Source: Mixta tenebrionis
Lineage (GTDB): Bacteria > Pseudomonadota > Gammaproteobacteria > Enterobacterales > Enterobacteriaceae
DNA: 64,000 nucleotides
Reading direction: 5' to 3'
Assembly: GCF_006517625.1 (NCBI RefSeq)
Contig: NZ_VHQI01000012.1
Coordinates: 62,001 to 126,000 of the forward strand
Under the pieces are notes generated by a model. The model was given only the letters and a program-made list of their open reading frames with translations, ran no database searches and was not told the DNA's origin. This document shows positions 42,068-55,674 of this stretch, piece after piece. How positions within the stretch are numbered: the first letter of the stretch is position 1; each line of letters begins with the position of its first letter. The translations under genes and the position numbers were made by a program.

Positions 42068-42487
42068 TTACATCGCTTTCTTAGTCAGTTCGATAACGCG
42101 CAGTTTGGCGATGGCTTTTGCCAGCTCTGCTGAAGCCTGCGCATAATCCACATCGCCGTGGGCTTTGTTCATATGCTCTTCAGCTTTGCGTTTCGCTTCC
42201 AGCGCACGCGCTTCATCAAGGTCGGTACCGCGAATCGCTGTATCAGCCAGTACGGTAACCGAACCCGGCTGAACTTCCAACACGCCGCCGGAGAGATAGA
42301 TAAACTCCTCTTCGCCGTGCTGCTTAACGATATGCACCATACCAGGCTTAATGGCGGTCAGCAGCGGCGTATGGCCAGGATAGATCCCCAACTCACCTTC
42401 GCTGCCTGACACCTGAATCTTCTGCACCAGGCCGCTGAACATCTGCTTTTCAGCGCTGACCACATCCAGGTGATAAGTCATAGCCAT
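42068..42487 (-). CDS. atpC: ATP synthase subunit epsilon
   Basis: Central-stalk subunit of F1 that couples rotation and inhibits ATP hydrolysis. The 139-residue product starts [19 protein letters not shown], chosen over an upstream in-frame codon because GGGAGG lies eight bases before it. An N-terminal beta-sandwich and a C-terminal helical hairpin (rich in Ala, Glu and Lys, ending ELTKKAM) are visible. Last gene of atpIBEFHAGDC, followed by a strong terminator. Confidence 0.97.
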   Translation of the reverse strand: MAMTYHLDVVSAEKQMFSGLVQKIQVSGSEGELGIYPGHTPLLTAIKPGMVHIVKQHGEEEFIYLSGGVLEVQPGSVTVLADTAIRGTDLDEARALEAKRKAEEHMNKAHGDVDYAQASAELAKAIAKLRVIELTKKAM

Positions 42488-42611
42488 AGTTAACCTCCCG
42501 GAAAACCGCCCCAACGTTCAGGCTGCTTGAAGTTTAGCGGCTGGCCCGCTGCAGCCTGTTCTGACGCAGCGGGTTTACACGCTTACCGCAGCCTGACGGC
42601 CGGGGAAGTAA

Positions 42612-44063
<1,452 letters not shown>

Positions 44064-44129
44064 TCAGCGCCTGAGACGCGACTCGCTGCGGCGGCGGAAA
44101 GGCCGCGGCAACGACGGAGGTATACCTGG

Positions 44130-44996
44130 TTAAACCGCGGAGGCCCCCGAGACGATCTCGGTAAGTTCCTGGGTGATGCTGGCCTGACGAGCCTTGTTGT
44201 ACAACAACTGCAGCTCTTTGATCAGGTTGCCGCCGTTGTCGGTCGCCGCTTTCATCGCCACCATACGCGCGGCCTGTTCGCTGGCCAGGTTTTCCACAAC
44301 GCCCTGATAAACCTGTGATTCGACATAACGACGCAGCAGGGTATCCAGCAGCGATTTCGGATCGGGTTCATACAGATAATCCCAGGTTTTACGCTTCAAC
44401 TCTTCTTCCTCTTCCGCTGGCGGTAACGGCAGCAGTTGAGTAATGGTTGGCGTCTGGGACATGGTGTTGTTAAATTTGTTGCTGACCACATACAGTTTGT
44501 CGAGACGACCTTCATCATAGGCCTGCAGCATGACTTTTACCGGGCCAATCAGCTCAGACAGGGATGGGTTATCGCCCATACCGGTCACCTGCGCCACGAC
44601 ATTGCCGCCAACAGAACCGAAGAAAGCTACCCCTTTGGAGCCGATAATCGCCAGATCGCTCTGCACGCCTTTATCAGACCAGGTTTTCATCTCTGCCAGC
44701 AATTTTTTGAACAGGTTAATGTTCAAACCACCACAAAGCCCGCGGTCGGTAGAAACGACCAAATAGCCGACGCGCTTAACGTCGCGCTCTTCCAGGTAAG
44801 GGTGCTTGTATTCCAGATTACCTAACGCAATGTGACCAATCACTTTGCGCATGGTTTCTGCATACGGACGGCTGGCCGCCATGCGTTCCTGCGTTTTACG
44901 CATTTTGGAGGCGGCGACCATTTCCATCGCTTTAGTGATCTTCTGCGTATTTTTTACGCTTCCGATCTTGTTACGTATCTCTTTTGCGCCGGCCAT
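44130..44996 (-). CDS. atpG: ATP synthase subunit gamma
   Basis: The rotor shaft of F1, 288 residues. The N- and C-terminal helices form the coiled coil ([20 protein letters not shown] at the start; [20 protein letters not shown] near the end) and a Rossmann-like domain lies between ([12 protein letters not shown]). Position between atpA and atpD and length (287 in E. coli) are standard. Confidence 0.98.
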   Translation of the reverse strand: MAGAKEIRNKIGSVKNTQKITKAMEMVAASKMRKTQERMAASRPYAETMRKVIGHIALGNLEYKHPYLEERDVKRVGYLVVSTDRGLCGGLNINLFKKLLAEMKTWSDKGVQSDLAIIGSKGVAFFGSVGGNVVAQVTGMGDNPSLSELIGPVKVMLQAYDEGRLDKLYVVSNKFNNTMSQTPTITQLLPLPPAEEEEELKRKTWDYLYEPDPKSLLDTLLRRYVESQVYQGVVENLASEQAARMVAMKAATDNGGNLIKELQLLYNKARQASITQELTEIVSGASAV

Positions 44997-45048
44997 TAGC
45001 TTCTCCTCAAAGCCTTGCGGCCTGCCTTTTCAGACAGGCCGCCAGACA

Positions 45049-46590
45049 TTACCAGGACTGGGTTGCTTTAAACGTTTCGAGGATGCCTTTCAGCTTCTCT
45101 TCGATTTCGTTGTTGTAGTTGCCAGTTTGGTTGATTTCCTGCATCAGATCGGCATGTTCGCGATCGGCATACGCCAGCAGCGCAGCTTCAAAGCTACCGA
45201 TTTTCGCCAGTTCGACGTCGTTCAGGTAACCGCGTTCGGCAGCGAACAGCACCAGACCCTGCTGGGCAACGGACATCGGCGCATACTGTTTCTGTTTCAG
45301 CAGCTCGGTCACTTTCTGACCATGGCTCAGCTGCTTACGGGTTGCATCATCCAGATCGGAAGCGAACTGAGAGAACGCCGCCAGTTCACGATACTGCGCC
45401 AGCGCGGTACGAATACCACCGGAGAGTTTCTTCACGATCTTGGTCTGAGCGGCGCCGCCCACACGAGATACGGAGATACCGGGGTTAACCGCCGGACGAA
45501 TACCGGAGTTGAACAGGTTAGATTCCAGGAAGATCTGACCATCGGTAATGGAGATTACGTTGGTCGGAACGAACGCGGAAACGTCACCCGCCTGCGTTTC
45601 GATAATCGGCAGGGCGGTCAGCGAACCGGTTTTACCTTTCACTTCACCTTTGGTAAAGGCTTCAACATAGTCAGCGTTGACGCGAGAAGCGCGTTCCAGC
45701 AGACGGGAGTGGAGGTAGAACACGTCGCCAGGGAAAGCTTCACGGCCCGGCGGACGACGAAGCAGCAGAGAAATCTGACGATAAGCAACGGCCTGTTTGG
45801 ACAGGTCATCATAAACAATCAGCGCATCTTCGCCGCGATCGCGGAAGTATTCGCCCATGGCGCAACCGGCATAAGGCGCCAGGTATTGCAGCGCAGCGGA
45901 TTCAGACGCGGAGGCCACTACCACGATGGTATTGGCCAGCGCGCCGTGCTCTTCCAGCTTGCGCACCACGTTAGCGATGGTGGACGCTTTCTGGCCGATA
46001 GCTACGTAGACGCACTTAATGCCGGAATCGCGCTGGTTGATGATGGCGTCGATAGCCAGCGCGGTTTTACCCGTCTGACGGTCGCCGATGATCAGCTCAC
46101 GCTGGCCACGGCCGATTGGAATCATCGCATCGACGGATTTGTAACCGGTCTGCACCGGCTGATCGACCGACTGACGCTCGATAACGCCCGGCGCGATAAC
46201 TTCAACCGGAGAGAATCCGTCATGCTCAACCGGACCTTTACCGTCGATAGGTTCACCCAGGGTGTTAACCACGCGGCCCAGCAGGCCGCGGCCAACCGGT
46301 ACTTCCAGGATACGGCCGGTACACTTAACCTTCATGCCTTCGGCGAGGTCAGAGTAGGGGCCCATTACTACCGCACCTACGGAGTCGCGCTCCAGGTTCA
46401 GGGCGATAGCGTAACGGTTGCCCGGCAGCGCGATCATTTCACCCTGCATAACATCGGCCAGGCCGTGTACGCGGATGATGCCGTCGCTGACGGAAATGAT
46501 AGTACCTTCGTTGTGAGCCTCGCTCACGACATTGAACTGAGCAATGCGCTGCTTGATCAGTTCGCTGATTTCGGTGGAATTCAGTTGCAT
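45049..46590 (-). CDS. atpA: ATP synthase subunit alpha
   Basis: Non-catalytic nucleotide-binding F1 subunit of 513 residues, the same as E. coli. Begins [20 protein letters not shown], with P-loop GDRQTGKT at 169-176 and the alpha/beta family signature [14 protein letters not shown]. It starts 14 bases after atpH. Confidence 0.99.
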   Translation of the reverse strand: MQLNSTEISELIKQRIAQFNVVSEAHNEGTIISVSDGIIRVHGLADVMQGEMIALPGNRYAIALNLERDSVGAVVMGPYSDLAEGMKVKCTGRILEVPVGRGLLGRVVNTLGEPIDGKGPVEHDGFSPVEVIAPGVIERQSVDQPVQTGYKSVDAMIPIGRGQRELIIGDRQTGKTALAIDAIINQRDSGIKCVYVAIGQKASTIANVVRKLEEHGALANTIVVVASASESAALQYLAPYAGCAMGEYFRDRGEDALIVYDDLSKQAVAYRQISLLLRRPPGREAFPGDVFYLHSRLLERASRVNADYVEAFTKGEVKGKTGSLTALPIIETQAGDVSAFVPTNVISITDGQIFLESNLFNSGIRPAVNPGISVSRVGGAAQTKIVKKLSGGIRTALAQYRELAAFSQFASDLDDATRKQLSHGQKVTELLKQKQYAPMSVAQQGLVLFAAERGYLNDVELAKIGSFEAALLAYADREHADLMQEINQTGNYNNEIEEKLKGILETFKATQSW

Positions 46591-46604
46591 ATGCTCCAGT
46601 CCCC

Positions 46605-47138
46605 TTAAGACTGCAAGACGTCTGCCAGACGCTCAAGACGGCCGCGTACGCTACCATCAATGACCATATCACCCGCTCGGATGATAACGCCTGCCATTAC
46701 AGACTTATCGATTTTGCAATTCAGCTTAACTTTGCGTGACAGACGCTTTTCCATTGCGGCGCTGATTTTGGTCAGCTGCTCGTCGCTCAGCGCACTGGCA
46801 GAGATGACATCAACTTCAGCGGTCGCCTCCCAGGCGTCACGCAGTTGAATGTACTGCTCCAGTACTGCCGGCAGCGCGGACAGACGTCCGTTTTCCGCCA
46901 TAACCTTGATAAGGTTCTGACCTGCTTCGTCGAGTTGCTCGCCACAGACTGCGATGAACGAGGCGGCCAGGGTTTCCGGCGCTATCGCACCGGAAATCAT
47001 TTCGGCCATCTGTTCGTTGCGAGCGACAACTGCCGCGAACGCCAGCATTTGCTGCCAACGATCGATGCTTTGATGCTCAACGGCAAAGTCAAAAGCTGCT
47101 TTGGCGTAGGGGCGAGCTACAGTGATTAGTTCAGACAT
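46605..47138 (-). CDS. atpH: ATP synthase subunit delta
   Basis: Peripheral-stalk subunit of 177 residues linking the b dimer to the top of F1. Starts [20 protein letters not shown] and ends with the conserved region [22 protein letters not shown] written here as [19 protein letters not shown]. It lies between atpF and atpA with 14-base gaps on both sides. Confidence 0.98.
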   Translation of the reverse strand: MSELITVARPYAKAAFDFAVEHQSIDRWQQMLAFAAVVARNEQMAEMISGAIAPETLAASFIAVCGEQLDEAGQNLIKVMAENGRLSALPAVLEQYIQLRDAWEATAEVDVISASALSDEQLTKISAAMEKRLSRKVKLNCKIDKSVMAGVIIRAGDMVIDGSVRGRLERLADVLQS

Positions 47139-47152
47139 CAGCCCCTCCCTCC

Positions 47153-47623
47153 TTACAGTTCAGCGACCAGTTTATCTACGATGTCGCTGTTAGCAGCTTC
47201 ATCCACGGAACGTTCGATGATTTTCTCGGCGCCGGCCACGGCCAGCATCGCGACTTGCTTACGCAACTCTTCACGCGCACGTTTGCGCTCGGCTTCAATT
47301 TCCGCCTGCGCCTGCGCCACGATCTTGTTACGTTCCTGCTCAGCTTCAGCTTTCACTTCGTCCAGGATCTGAGCGCGGCGTTTGTTTGCCTGCTCAATGA
47401 TAACCTGAGCTTCTTCTTTCGCTTTTTTCAGCTGGTCGGTCGCAGTTGCCTGTGCGAGATCCAAATCTTTTTTGGCGCGTTCTGCAGAAGCAAGGCCTTC
47501 AGCGACTTCTTTCTGGCGCTTTTCGATGGCAGCCATAATCGGCGGCCATACGTACTTCATGCAGAACAGGACAAACAGGACGAACGCGATGGCCTGGCCG
47601 AGGATTGTTGCGTTAAGGTTCAC
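47153..47623 (-). CDS. atpF: ATP synthase subunit b
   Basis: Peripheral-stalk subunit of 156 residues: one N-terminal membrane helix ([20 protein letters not shown], about residues 6-25) followed by a long charged helix that dimerises ([20 protein letters not shown] onward). Length matches E. coli. Confidence 0.98.
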   Translation of the reverse strand: MNLNATILGQAIAFVLFVLFCMKYVWPPIMAAIEKRQKEVAEGLASAERAKKDLDLAQATATDQLKKAKEEAQVIIEQANKRRAQILDEVKAEAEQERNKIVAQAQAEIEAERKRAREELRKQVAMLAVAGAEKIIERSVDEAANSDIVDKLVAEL

Positions 47624-47703
47624 AGCACAATGCCTCTCGTTAAGTTAACTTACTCTGCCGTTATCAGAGACAACCCGCAGAATCCGCTCATCGTCTGACG
47701 TTA

Positions 47704-47996
<293 letters not shown>

Positions 47997-48027
47997 TCAG
48001 TTAAAACGCAGTAGTGTTATTAAAAAA

Positions 48028-49238
<1,211 letters not shown>

Positions 49239-49330
49239 GACGCTGAAACTCTCCTGCCCCGATCGGGGTATGTCGCGTGTCGTATAAAACTGCCTTTGCT
49301 CTTTTGAGTCAAGCAGCAAAAAACGAGCAA

Positions 49331-49358
49331 ATTATACGGGCCGCACCTGCGATTTCAA
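49331..49358 (-). promoter_or_regulatory. atp operon promoter
   Basis: On the minus strand TTGAAA (49353-49358) and a perfect TATAAT (49331-49336) are separated by 16 bases, placing the start of transcription about 85 bases upstream of atpI. Confidence 0.75.
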
Positions 49359-49950
49359 TGGATAAGTAGCGAAAAGGTGAACAATTATTTAAATTTCTTT
49401 CGACAGCCCTGTTTTTTAAAAATCTGGCGCACAAATTAGCCGTTGCCGCAGGCAACATTTCCGTCAAATTTGCGCTCATAAAGCGTGCGATAGATCACAA
49501 TTCATCAATATAATCGTGGTACAGCGTTCAGGATTTATCTTAGCTAATTGAGCGAAATCTCGAATAAAAACGTTTTATCTCATGATGTTAAACAAAGAAA
49601 TCGCCTGTTTTCCCGTAGAGCTTGATAAAAAGGGCAATTTGACATCGTAGTGAAAATTTATACCGCCAAAATATCATTACCAGCCGCGCGTGTTTAAGCC
49701 GCGCTATTTCTTTACGTTACGCATTATTGTCGAATTCTTTTTTTGCCGCGTAACGTTAGTGATAATAACTTGTAATACACAAGTTAAATATTACGGAAGA
49801 TTTCAGATAATTTCCGTGTTTGATTTTGAGACTATTGCAACAATATTTATTCGCCCGCGACATGAAAAAATGCAGTTTAAATGGTCATTTTTTCACCAGT
49901 TCGTCAGCCAACAGCGCAAAGTTAACCCGGCGCCGCTGGCGGTAAAACCA
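49359..49950. other. Non-coding gap between atpI and rsmG
   Basis: About 590 bases without a credible gene, AT-rich, upstream of the atp promoter and past the rsmG stop. A half-good CRP-like element, TGTGATCTATCGCACG, is visible on the minus strand near 49486-49501. E. coli has a gap of similar size here. A 105-codon plus-strand frame at 49690-50007 runs into rsmG and has no recognisable content. Confidence 0.5.
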
Positions 49951-50568
49951 TCACAGTTTCTGAATCGTCACCAGATGCCGCTCCCCTTCCAGTTCGGGAA
50001 CCCTTAACGCCACGATATCCGTTACCTGGAACTGCGGCGGCAGCGCAGCGATTTCATCATCAGGACGCTGTCCTTTCAGGGCATAAAAGCGCCCCTGCTC
50101 CGCCGGCAAGTGATGGCACCAGTTCACCATATCGTTCAGCGAGGCGAAGGCTCGGCTGATCACGCCGTCAAAAGGCGGCTCGGCATTGAAGGCTTCCACG
50201 CGGCTTTGCACCGGTTCAACGTTGCTCAGCCCCAGCGCAAACTGCACCTGACGTAAAAAGCGCACGCGCTTACCAAGGCTATCCAGCAGGGTAAAATGCG
50301 CCTGCGGGCGTACGATCGCCAGTGGAATTCCCGGCAGGCCCGGCCCCGTACCAACATCGATAAAGCGCTCCCCTTGCAGCCAGGGATTGACCACAATGCT
50401 GTCGAGGATGTGGCGCACCAGCATCTCCTGCGGATCGCGCACCGAAGTCAGGTTATAAGCCTTATTCCATTTATGCAGCAGCTCAACATAGCCCACCAGC
50501 TGCTGTTTTTGCTGATCGGACAGAGAAATATTGGCTGCGCTGAGCAGCTGAGTGAGTCTGTTAATCAC
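49951..50568 (-). CDS. rsmG: 16S rRNA G527 methyltransferase RsmG
   Basis: Methylates N7 of guanosine 527 in 16S rRNA using S-adenosylmethionine. The 205-residue product starts at a GTG, as in E. coli, and has the SAM-binding motif [17 protein letters not shown] (about residues 69-85) plus the [13 protein letters not shown] motif. It follows mnmG (121-base gap) in the order known from E. coli. Confidence 0.97.
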   Translation of the reverse strand: MINRLTQLLSAANISLSDQQKQQLVGYVELLHKWNKAYNLTSVRDPQEMLVRHILDSIVVNPWLQGERFIDVGTGPGLPGIPLAIVRPQAHFTLLDSLGKRVRFLRQVQFALGLSNVEPVQSRVEAFNAEPPFDGVISRAFASLNDMVNWCHHLPAEQGRFYALKGQRPDDEIAALPPQFQVTDIVALRVPELEGERHLVTIQKL

Positions 50569-50689
50569 AACGTCTTCCAGTAACTAAGGGCGGTTAAAGC
50601 ACCTGCGCGTACAGTATCAATCGCAGGTCAGCGGTCAGCCGGACGGCGCGAACCATCCGGAAACAGAAGAGGGCGATGCCGCCCGGTTA

Positions 50690-52579
50690 TCAGGCGCTTT
50701 TACGCAGTAAACCCTGTTTTTTCAGGTAAATCAGCAAAATAGAAATTGCCGCCGGTGTGATGCCGGAAATACGCGACGCCTGACCGATGGATCCCGGTTT
50801 GTGATCGTTCAGCTTGGCGATGACTTCGTTCGACAGCCCGCTGACGTTGCGGTAATCCAGATCGACCGGCAGCAGAGTGTTCTCATTACGCTGCTGGCGC
50901 TCGATCTCCTCCTGCTGACGCGCAATGTACCCTTCATATTTTACCTGTATCTCAACCTGTTCCGCCGCCTGCACGTCGTCCAGCGCCGGGCCAAAGCCGT
51001 TAAGCGTCATCAGTCGCGTATAGGTCATTTCCGGGCGACGCAGCAGATCTTCAGCGCTTGCCTCTTTGGTCAGCGGCGTATTCAGCGCGGCGTTGACCGT
51101 CTCAACATCAACTGACTTCGGATGTACGTGGATATCACGCAGACGCTGACGTTCACGTTCGATATTTTCCAGCTTCTGGTTGAAGCGCGCCCAGCGGGCA
51201 TCATCCACCAGTCCCAGCTCGCGGGCGGTTTCCGTCAGGCGCAGATCGGCATTGTCTTCACGCAGCATCAGACGATATTCGGCGCGCGAGGTAAACATGC
51301 GGTACGGTTCTTTGGTGCCGAGCGTACAGAGATCGTCCACCAGCACGCCAAGGTAAGCCTGATCGCGGCGCGGCGCCCAGGTTTCTTTGTCGGCGGAGAG
51401 ACGACCGGCATTAAGCCCCGCCAGCATCCCCTGCGCCGCCGCCTCTTCATAACCGGTCGTGCCGTTAATTTGGCCGGCAAAGAACAGACCCTGAATAAAT
51501 TTGCTTTCCAGCGTCGGCTTCAGATCGCGCGGATCGAAGAAGTCATACTCGATAGCGTAGCCGGGACGAACGATTTTGGCGTTTTCCATCCCCTTCATTG
51601 AGCGCACGATCTGCATCTGTACATCAAACGGCAGGCTGGTGGAGATGCCGTTCGGATAAATTTCGTTGCTGGTCAGCCCTTCCGGCTCAAGGAAAATCTG
51701 GTGCGCGTTGCGATCGGCGAAGCGCATCACCTTATCCTCGATCGACGGGCAGTAACGCGGGCCGATCCCTTCGATCACGCCGGCATACATCGGGCTGCGA
51801 TCGAGGTTATTGCGGATCACCTCGTGAGTCTGCTCGTTGGTGTAGGTTATGTAGCAGGGCACCTGCTGCGGATGCTGCGAAACGTCGCCCATAAACGAGA
51901 ACACCGGCAGTGGGCTATCGCCATACTGCGGCGCCAACACGCTGAAATCGATGGTGCGCGCGTCGATACGCGGCGGCGTACCGGTTTTCAGGCGGCTGAC
52001 GCGCAGCGGCAGTTCGCGCAGGCGGCGCGCCAGCGGAACAGAAGGCGGATCGCCCGCTCGTCCGCCGCTGTAATTATCGAGGCCGATATGGATTTTGCCG
52101 TCGAGGAAGGTGCCAACCGTCAGCACCACGGCGCGCGCCCGGAATTTTAACCCCATCTGGGTGACGGCGCCGACGACACGATCGTTTTCCACGATCAGAT
52201 CGTCTACCGCCTGCTGAAAGATCATCAGGTTCGGCTGGTTCTCCAGCGCGGTGCGTACTGCCTGACGATAGAGCACGCGGTCAGCCTGAGCGCGGGTAGC
52301 GCGTACTGCAGGCCCTTTGCTTGCGTTTAGTATCCTAAACTGGATGCCGGCTCGATCGATCGCGCTGGCCATCAGACCGCCCATTGCATCCACTTCTTTC
52401 ACCAGATGTCCCTTTCCGATGCCGCCGATCGCCGGATTGCAGGACATTTGTCCCAGCGTATCGATGTTATGGGTTAACAGCAGCGTTTGTTGACCCATCC
52501 GCGCCGCGGCCATAGCGGCTTCTGTGCCTGCATGACCGCCGCCAATGACGATGACGTCAAAAGGATCGGGATAAAACAT
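50690..52579 (-). CDS. mnmG: tRNA uridine modification enzyme MnmG
   Basis: FAD-dependent partner of MnmE in wobble-uridine modification. The 629-residue product begins with the dinucleotide-binding motif [20 protein letters not shown] (residues about 9-28) and has the family signatures [20 protein letters not shown] and [16 protein letters not shown]. The gene lies next to oriC and is transcribed away from it, a long-known arrangement in which its transcription assists initiation. Confidence 0.99.
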   Translation of the reverse strand: MFYPDPFDVIVIGGGHAGTEAAMAAARMGQQTLLLTHNIDTLGQMSCNPAIGGIGKGHLVKEVDAMGGLMASAIDRAGIQFRILNASKGPAVRATRAQADRVLYRQAVRTALENQPNLMIFQQAVDDLIVENDRVVGAVTQMGLKFRARAVVLTVGTFLDGKIHIGLDNYSGGRAGDPPSVPLARRLRELPLRVSRLKTGTPPRIDARTIDFSVLAPQYGDSPLPVFSFMGDVSQHPQQVPCYITYTNEQTHEVIRNNLDRSPMYAGVIEGIGPRYCPSIEDKVMRFADRNAHQIFLEPEGLTSNEIYPNGISTSLPFDVQMQIVRSMKGMENAKIVRPGYAIEYDFFDPRDLKPTLESKFIQGLFFAGQINGTTGYEEAAAQGMLAGLNAGRLSADKETWAPRRDQAYLGVLVDDLCTLGTKEPYRMFTSRAEYRLMLREDNADLRLTETARELGLVDDARWARFNQKLENIERERQRLRDIHVHPKSVDVETVNAALNTPLTKEASAEDLLRRPEMTYTRLMTLNGFGPALDDVQAAEQVEIQVKYEGYIARQQEEIERQQRNENTLLPVDLDYRNVSGLSNEVIAKLNDHKPGSIGQASRISGITPAAISILLIYLKKQGLLRKSA

Positions 52580-52666
52580 GGGAAGTACCTCGTTAGTGTT
52601 CGATCAGGGATCGTTGCCCTGGGGCGTGGATTCTACTCAAATTCATGGCGTGACGAAAGCGCCGGG

Positions 52667-52933
52667 ATCGTCGGGTAATTAAAAGAAAGATCTTATTCTT
52701 TAAAGGATCTCTTTGTTAGATCTCTTATTAGGATCGCCCGTTTCTGTGGATAAGCTCAGCTTTTGCTTTGCTGTCAACCCCTTACTGAGGATCCTTTGCT
52801 GTGAATGATCGGTGATCCTGATCCGTATAAGCTGGGATCGAAATGGCGAGTTATACACAGAGCAAAAAAGCAGCAGCGGTTATACTTGGGATAACTACCG
52901 GTTATCAGACCGTATTGAGCATGGTTATCCACA
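52667..52933. other. oriC: Chromosomal replication origin oriC
   Basis: Between mnmG and mioC. Three AT-rich 13-mers begin GATC: 52689 (GATCTTATTCTTT), 52706 (GATCTCTTTGTTA) and 52719 (GATCTCTTATTAG). DnaA boxes: R1 TGTGGATAA at 52745-52753, R2 TTATACACA at 52851-52859, a degenerate R3-like TTGGGATAA at 52886-52894 and R4 TTATCCACA at 52925-52933. GATC sites for Dam and SeqA occur many times. The order and the segment GTGAATGATCGGTGATCCTG match E. coli oriC. Confidence 0.97.
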
Positions 52934-53023
52934 AGTTTGCACAGGATCCTGGGATAAAAAAGAGTGGAATCTGCTGGGGATCAACGGAAAAAAGCGCGGT
53001 GATCCCAGCGGCGAGCGGTCGAT

Positions 53024-53464
53024 CTACAGTAAAAGACGCCAGTTTTCCAGCCAGGCCTCTGCCGGATCTTCGGGGATCTCATGTTCCAGCACGTTAATCT
53101 CCAGCCGTTCCCCAATACGCTGCGCGCCGAGCGCGATCAGCAGCTGCTCAATATGCTTAATCGCGCCGCAAAAGAGATCGTATTCACGGTTGCCGATGCC
53201 GATTGCGCCGAAGCGCAGGCCGGAAAGATCGGGCCGCTGCTGTTCCAGCTCGTCATAAAGCGGCTGCAGATTGTCAGGCAGCTCGCCCGCGCCATGGGTG
53301 GAGCTAACCACCAGCCATACGCCCTGCAACTGAAGTTCTTCCAGCGAAGGCCCGTGCAGCGTCTCGGTTGCCAGGCCCGCTTCTTCCAGCCTGGAAGCCA
53401 GATGTTCTGCTACATACTCCGCACTGCCCAGAGTGCTGCCGCTAATAAGGGTGATATCTGCCAT
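53024..53464 (-). CDS. mioC: Flavodoxin-like protein MioC
   Basis: A 146-residue FMN-binding flavodoxin-fold protein; in E. coli MioC is linked to biotin synthase electron supply. The start at MADITLISGSTLGSAEYVAE was chosen, five codons inside the longest frame. The FMN phosphate loop is SGSTLGSAE, and SSTHGAGELPDN and GIGNREYD line the flavin site. It is transcribed toward oriC; a DnaA box lies in its promoter. Confidence 0.96.
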   Translation of the reverse strand: MADITLISGSTLGSAEYVAEHLASRLEEAGLATETLHGPSLEELQLQGVWLVVSSTHGAGELPDNLQPLYDELEQQRPDLSGLRFGAIGIGNREYDLFCGAIKHIEQLLIALGAQRIGERLEINVLEHEIPEDPAEAWLENWRLLL

Positions 53465-53500
53465 TGGGCGATCCTGCAACGCGCTGTTATAAGAGCGGGC

Positions 53501-53540
53501 ATTGTACGCTGTGATCAGGCTGGGATCTACCTGTGGAAAA
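53501..53540 (-). promoter_or_regulatory. mioC promoter region with DnaA box
   Basis: On the minus strand a one-mismatch DnaA box TTTTCCACA (53532-53540) lies upstream of TACAAT (53501-53506), a -10 candidate 37 bases before mioC. In E. coli DnaA represses mioC through a box at the same place. Confidence 0.6.
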
Positions 53541-53619
53541 CCGGAAGATGAATAATGAGAGATAGGGTGGATCCGCTTTTAGCAAGCGGTGCCACGCGGA
53601 GGATAACCTTATGCACAGA

Positions 53620-54081
53620 TCAGGGCTTGATGGTGCGCATGATCGGGTTTTGCAGCGAGATCAGCGTTTCGGTTGACTGAATTTCGTCAATGGTCTGGAT
53701 CTTATTAATCAGCACCTGCTGAAGCGCATCGATGGAGCGGCACATGACCTTAATAAAGATGCTGTAGTGGCCGGTGGTATACCAGGCTTCAACCACTTCA
53801 TCCAGCGCCTCCAGCCTGGCGAGAGCCGCCGGATAATCGCGCGCGCTTTTCAAAATAATGCCGATAAAGCAGCAGACGTCATAGCCCAGCCGCCGGGGAT
53901 CGATTTCTACGCGCGTGCCTTTAATAATGCCCGCCTGGCGCATTTTCTCCACGCGTACATGAATGGTGCCGGGGCTGACGTTGAATTGCTTGGCCAGCTC
54001 AGCGTAGGCGGTACGGGCATTATCCAGCAGCGCATTAAGGATGCCGCGATCCAGATTATCGAGTTGTAGCGTTTCTGCCAC
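53620..54081 (-). CDS. asnC: AsnC transcriptional regulator (Lrp family)
   Basis: An asparagine-responsive Lrp/AsnC regulator of 153 residues. The GTG at 54079-54081 (VAETLQLDNLDRG) is preferred because GGAG lies eight bases upstream and the length fits E. coli (152); a GTG four codons earlier has no good site. N-terminal helix-turn-helix (YAELAKQFNVSPGTIHVRVE), C-terminal RAM domain (VVEAWYTTGHYSIFIKVMC). In E. coli its target asnA lies divergently next to it; here viaA follows and no asnA is present. Confidence 0.95.
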   Translation of the reverse strand: MAETLQLDNLDRGILNALLDNARTAYAELAKQFNVSPGTIHVRVEKMRQAGIIKGTRVEIDPRRLGYDVCCFIGIILKSARDYPAALARLEALDEVVEAWYTTGHYSIFIKVMCRSIDALQQVLINKIQTIDEIQSTETLISLQNPIMRTIKP

Positions 54082-54216
54082 GTTGCGCTCCACTTTTAGC
54101 TAACGGAAAAAACAGGGGTGACCAGCCGGAGCAATATGCTCCGTCAGCATAAAGGCATCCTACCTGTGCCGGAAAAGATTGCAAAGGCAAAGCTGCAAAC
54201 GGCAGGAGGAGGCTTC

Positions 54217-55674
54217 TTAGCGTTGCCAGCGACGCAGCAGCCGCTGCCGCAGGCCGGTATCAAAGCGCCAGATATGATCGAAAATACGCAGAATGCCCGG
54301 TTTGCCGTGCGCCGACATGGCGACGGCGTGAAAGCGCTGTCGTTGCTGCTGTTGTTGCTGGCGTACCGACTGGATGAGAGGCTCCGGCAATCGCTGCGCG
54401 ATAAAGTCGGAAACGATCACCGCATCCGCTTCGCGCCACGCTGCGTCCTGTAACCGTTGCAGCACCGTCTGCAGGCAGGCGGCAAGATCGGTGCCGCCGC
54501 GGAAACGCTGGCTGAGGAAGCGGATCGCCTGCGCGATGCCGTCTTCCGCCGTCAGCTCGTAGCCGATCACCTGATGGGCGAACAGCATTACATAGCAGCG
54601 GCGCTTGTCCGCCAGCGCCACTTTCAGCAGCGCCAGACAAAACGCTTTGGCGCAGCGCTCGTTAAAGCCGCCCATTGATCCTGAGGTATCGACGCAGACG
54701 ATAAAAGGCCCTTTAGGACAGGGCTGCTGCTGCTGCTGGCTGACCGGACGCGGCACCACCTTTTCATGCCAGCTTTCGCCCTGCAGGCGATAGGTCAGCA
54801 AGCGCTTCTCCACCAGCCGCCGGTAGAACTCCAGCTCCAGCTCGCTGATGCCGAGCGTGGCCAGCTCCGTGGGCAGCAGACGCAGTACGTCTTCGCTTTG
54901 GTGCAGGCCGTTGACCTCCTCTGGTAGGTTATCGGCATGGCGTACCGGCTGACGAAAGGCTTCCGGCGGCGCATCCTGCGCCGGGGCTGATTTAGCGTCA
55001 CGGCTGCGCCCCAGCTGCTGCGCCAGCTGCATCAGCTCCGGCTGCCCGGCGAGGAATTCGCCATATTCCACCAGCTGCTGATAATCATCGTGCTGCAACG
55101 GCGCGGCGCTCAGATCCCACAGACGCCCTGACGACGTTTCGTCATTCCCCGTCAGCAGCGGCGCCAGCTGGCCGCTAAGCGCCATACGCTGTTGCAGCTC
55201 GGCCAGCAGTTTTTCCCGCTGCTGCTCCAGCAGCTGTTCGTTTAATGTCATGGTTTGCAGCGTCAGGCTCAGCCGCCAGCGCTGCAGGAACAGCGTATGC
55301 TGCGCCGGGCTTAGCTGGCTTTCGCTGTGCGCCGCCAGCGTGCGGGCCTGCTGGCTAAAAGGAGAGGCCAGGCGCTCCAGCTCGGTCAGTAAAGCGGGCA
55401 GCGCCTGGGTAAATGCGTTCAGGCTCAGCGTCTGCTGCTGCTGAAACAGGCGAAACTCCTGCTGCAGCGCTTCCGGTACCGTCGTGGCCTTCAGGTTTTC
55501 CCCCGCCTCCGCCTTCCAGTAGGGAAGATCGCGCAGCAGGGACTTCTTCATGCCGGGAAACTTTTCGAAAAACAGCACCAGCTGCGGTGACGCCAGCAGC
55601 GCAATCGCCAGATCTTCGATCAGCTCGCCCTGGCTTATCGACAGCAGGGCGCTTATGGTATCCAGCGAAATCAT
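54217..55674 (-). CDS. viaA: VWA-domain protein ViaA
   Basis: A 485-residue protein with an N-terminal helical region and a C-terminal von Willebrand factor A domain whose metal site DTSGSMGG lies near residue 330. Partner of the MoxR ATPase RavA, with which it modulates respiratory complexes such as fumarate reductase and Nuo in E. coli. Its ATG overlaps the ravA stop by four bases. Confidence 0.96.
   Translation of the reverse strand: MISLDTISALLSISQGELIEDLAIALLASPQLVLFFEKFPGMKKSLLRDLPYWKAEAGENLKATTVPEALQQEFRLFQQQQTLSLNAFTQALPALLTELERLASPFSQQARTLAAHSESQLSPAQHTLFLQRWRLSLTLQTMTLNEQLLEQQREKLLAELQQRMALSGQLAPLLTGNDETSSGRLWDLSAAPLQHDDYQQLVEYGEFLAGQPELMQLAQQLGRSRDAKSAPAQDAPPEAFRQPVRHADNLPEEVNGLHQSEDVLRLLPTELATLGISELELEFYRRLVEKRLLTYRLQGESWHEKVVPRPVSQQQQQPCPKGPFIVCVDTSGSMGGFNERCAKAFCLALLKVALADKRRCYVMLFAHQVIGYELTAEDGIAQAIRFLSQRFRGGTDLAACLQTVLQRLQDAAWREADAVIVSDFIAQRLPEPLIQSVRQQQQQQRQRFHAVAMSAHGKPGILRIFDHIWRFDTGLRQRLLRRWQR

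Noticed and set aside
44845-46608. 587-codon open frame antisense to atpA and atpG
   Set aside because: It lies entirely opposite two highly conserved genes and has no protein-like motif; a by-product of their codon use.
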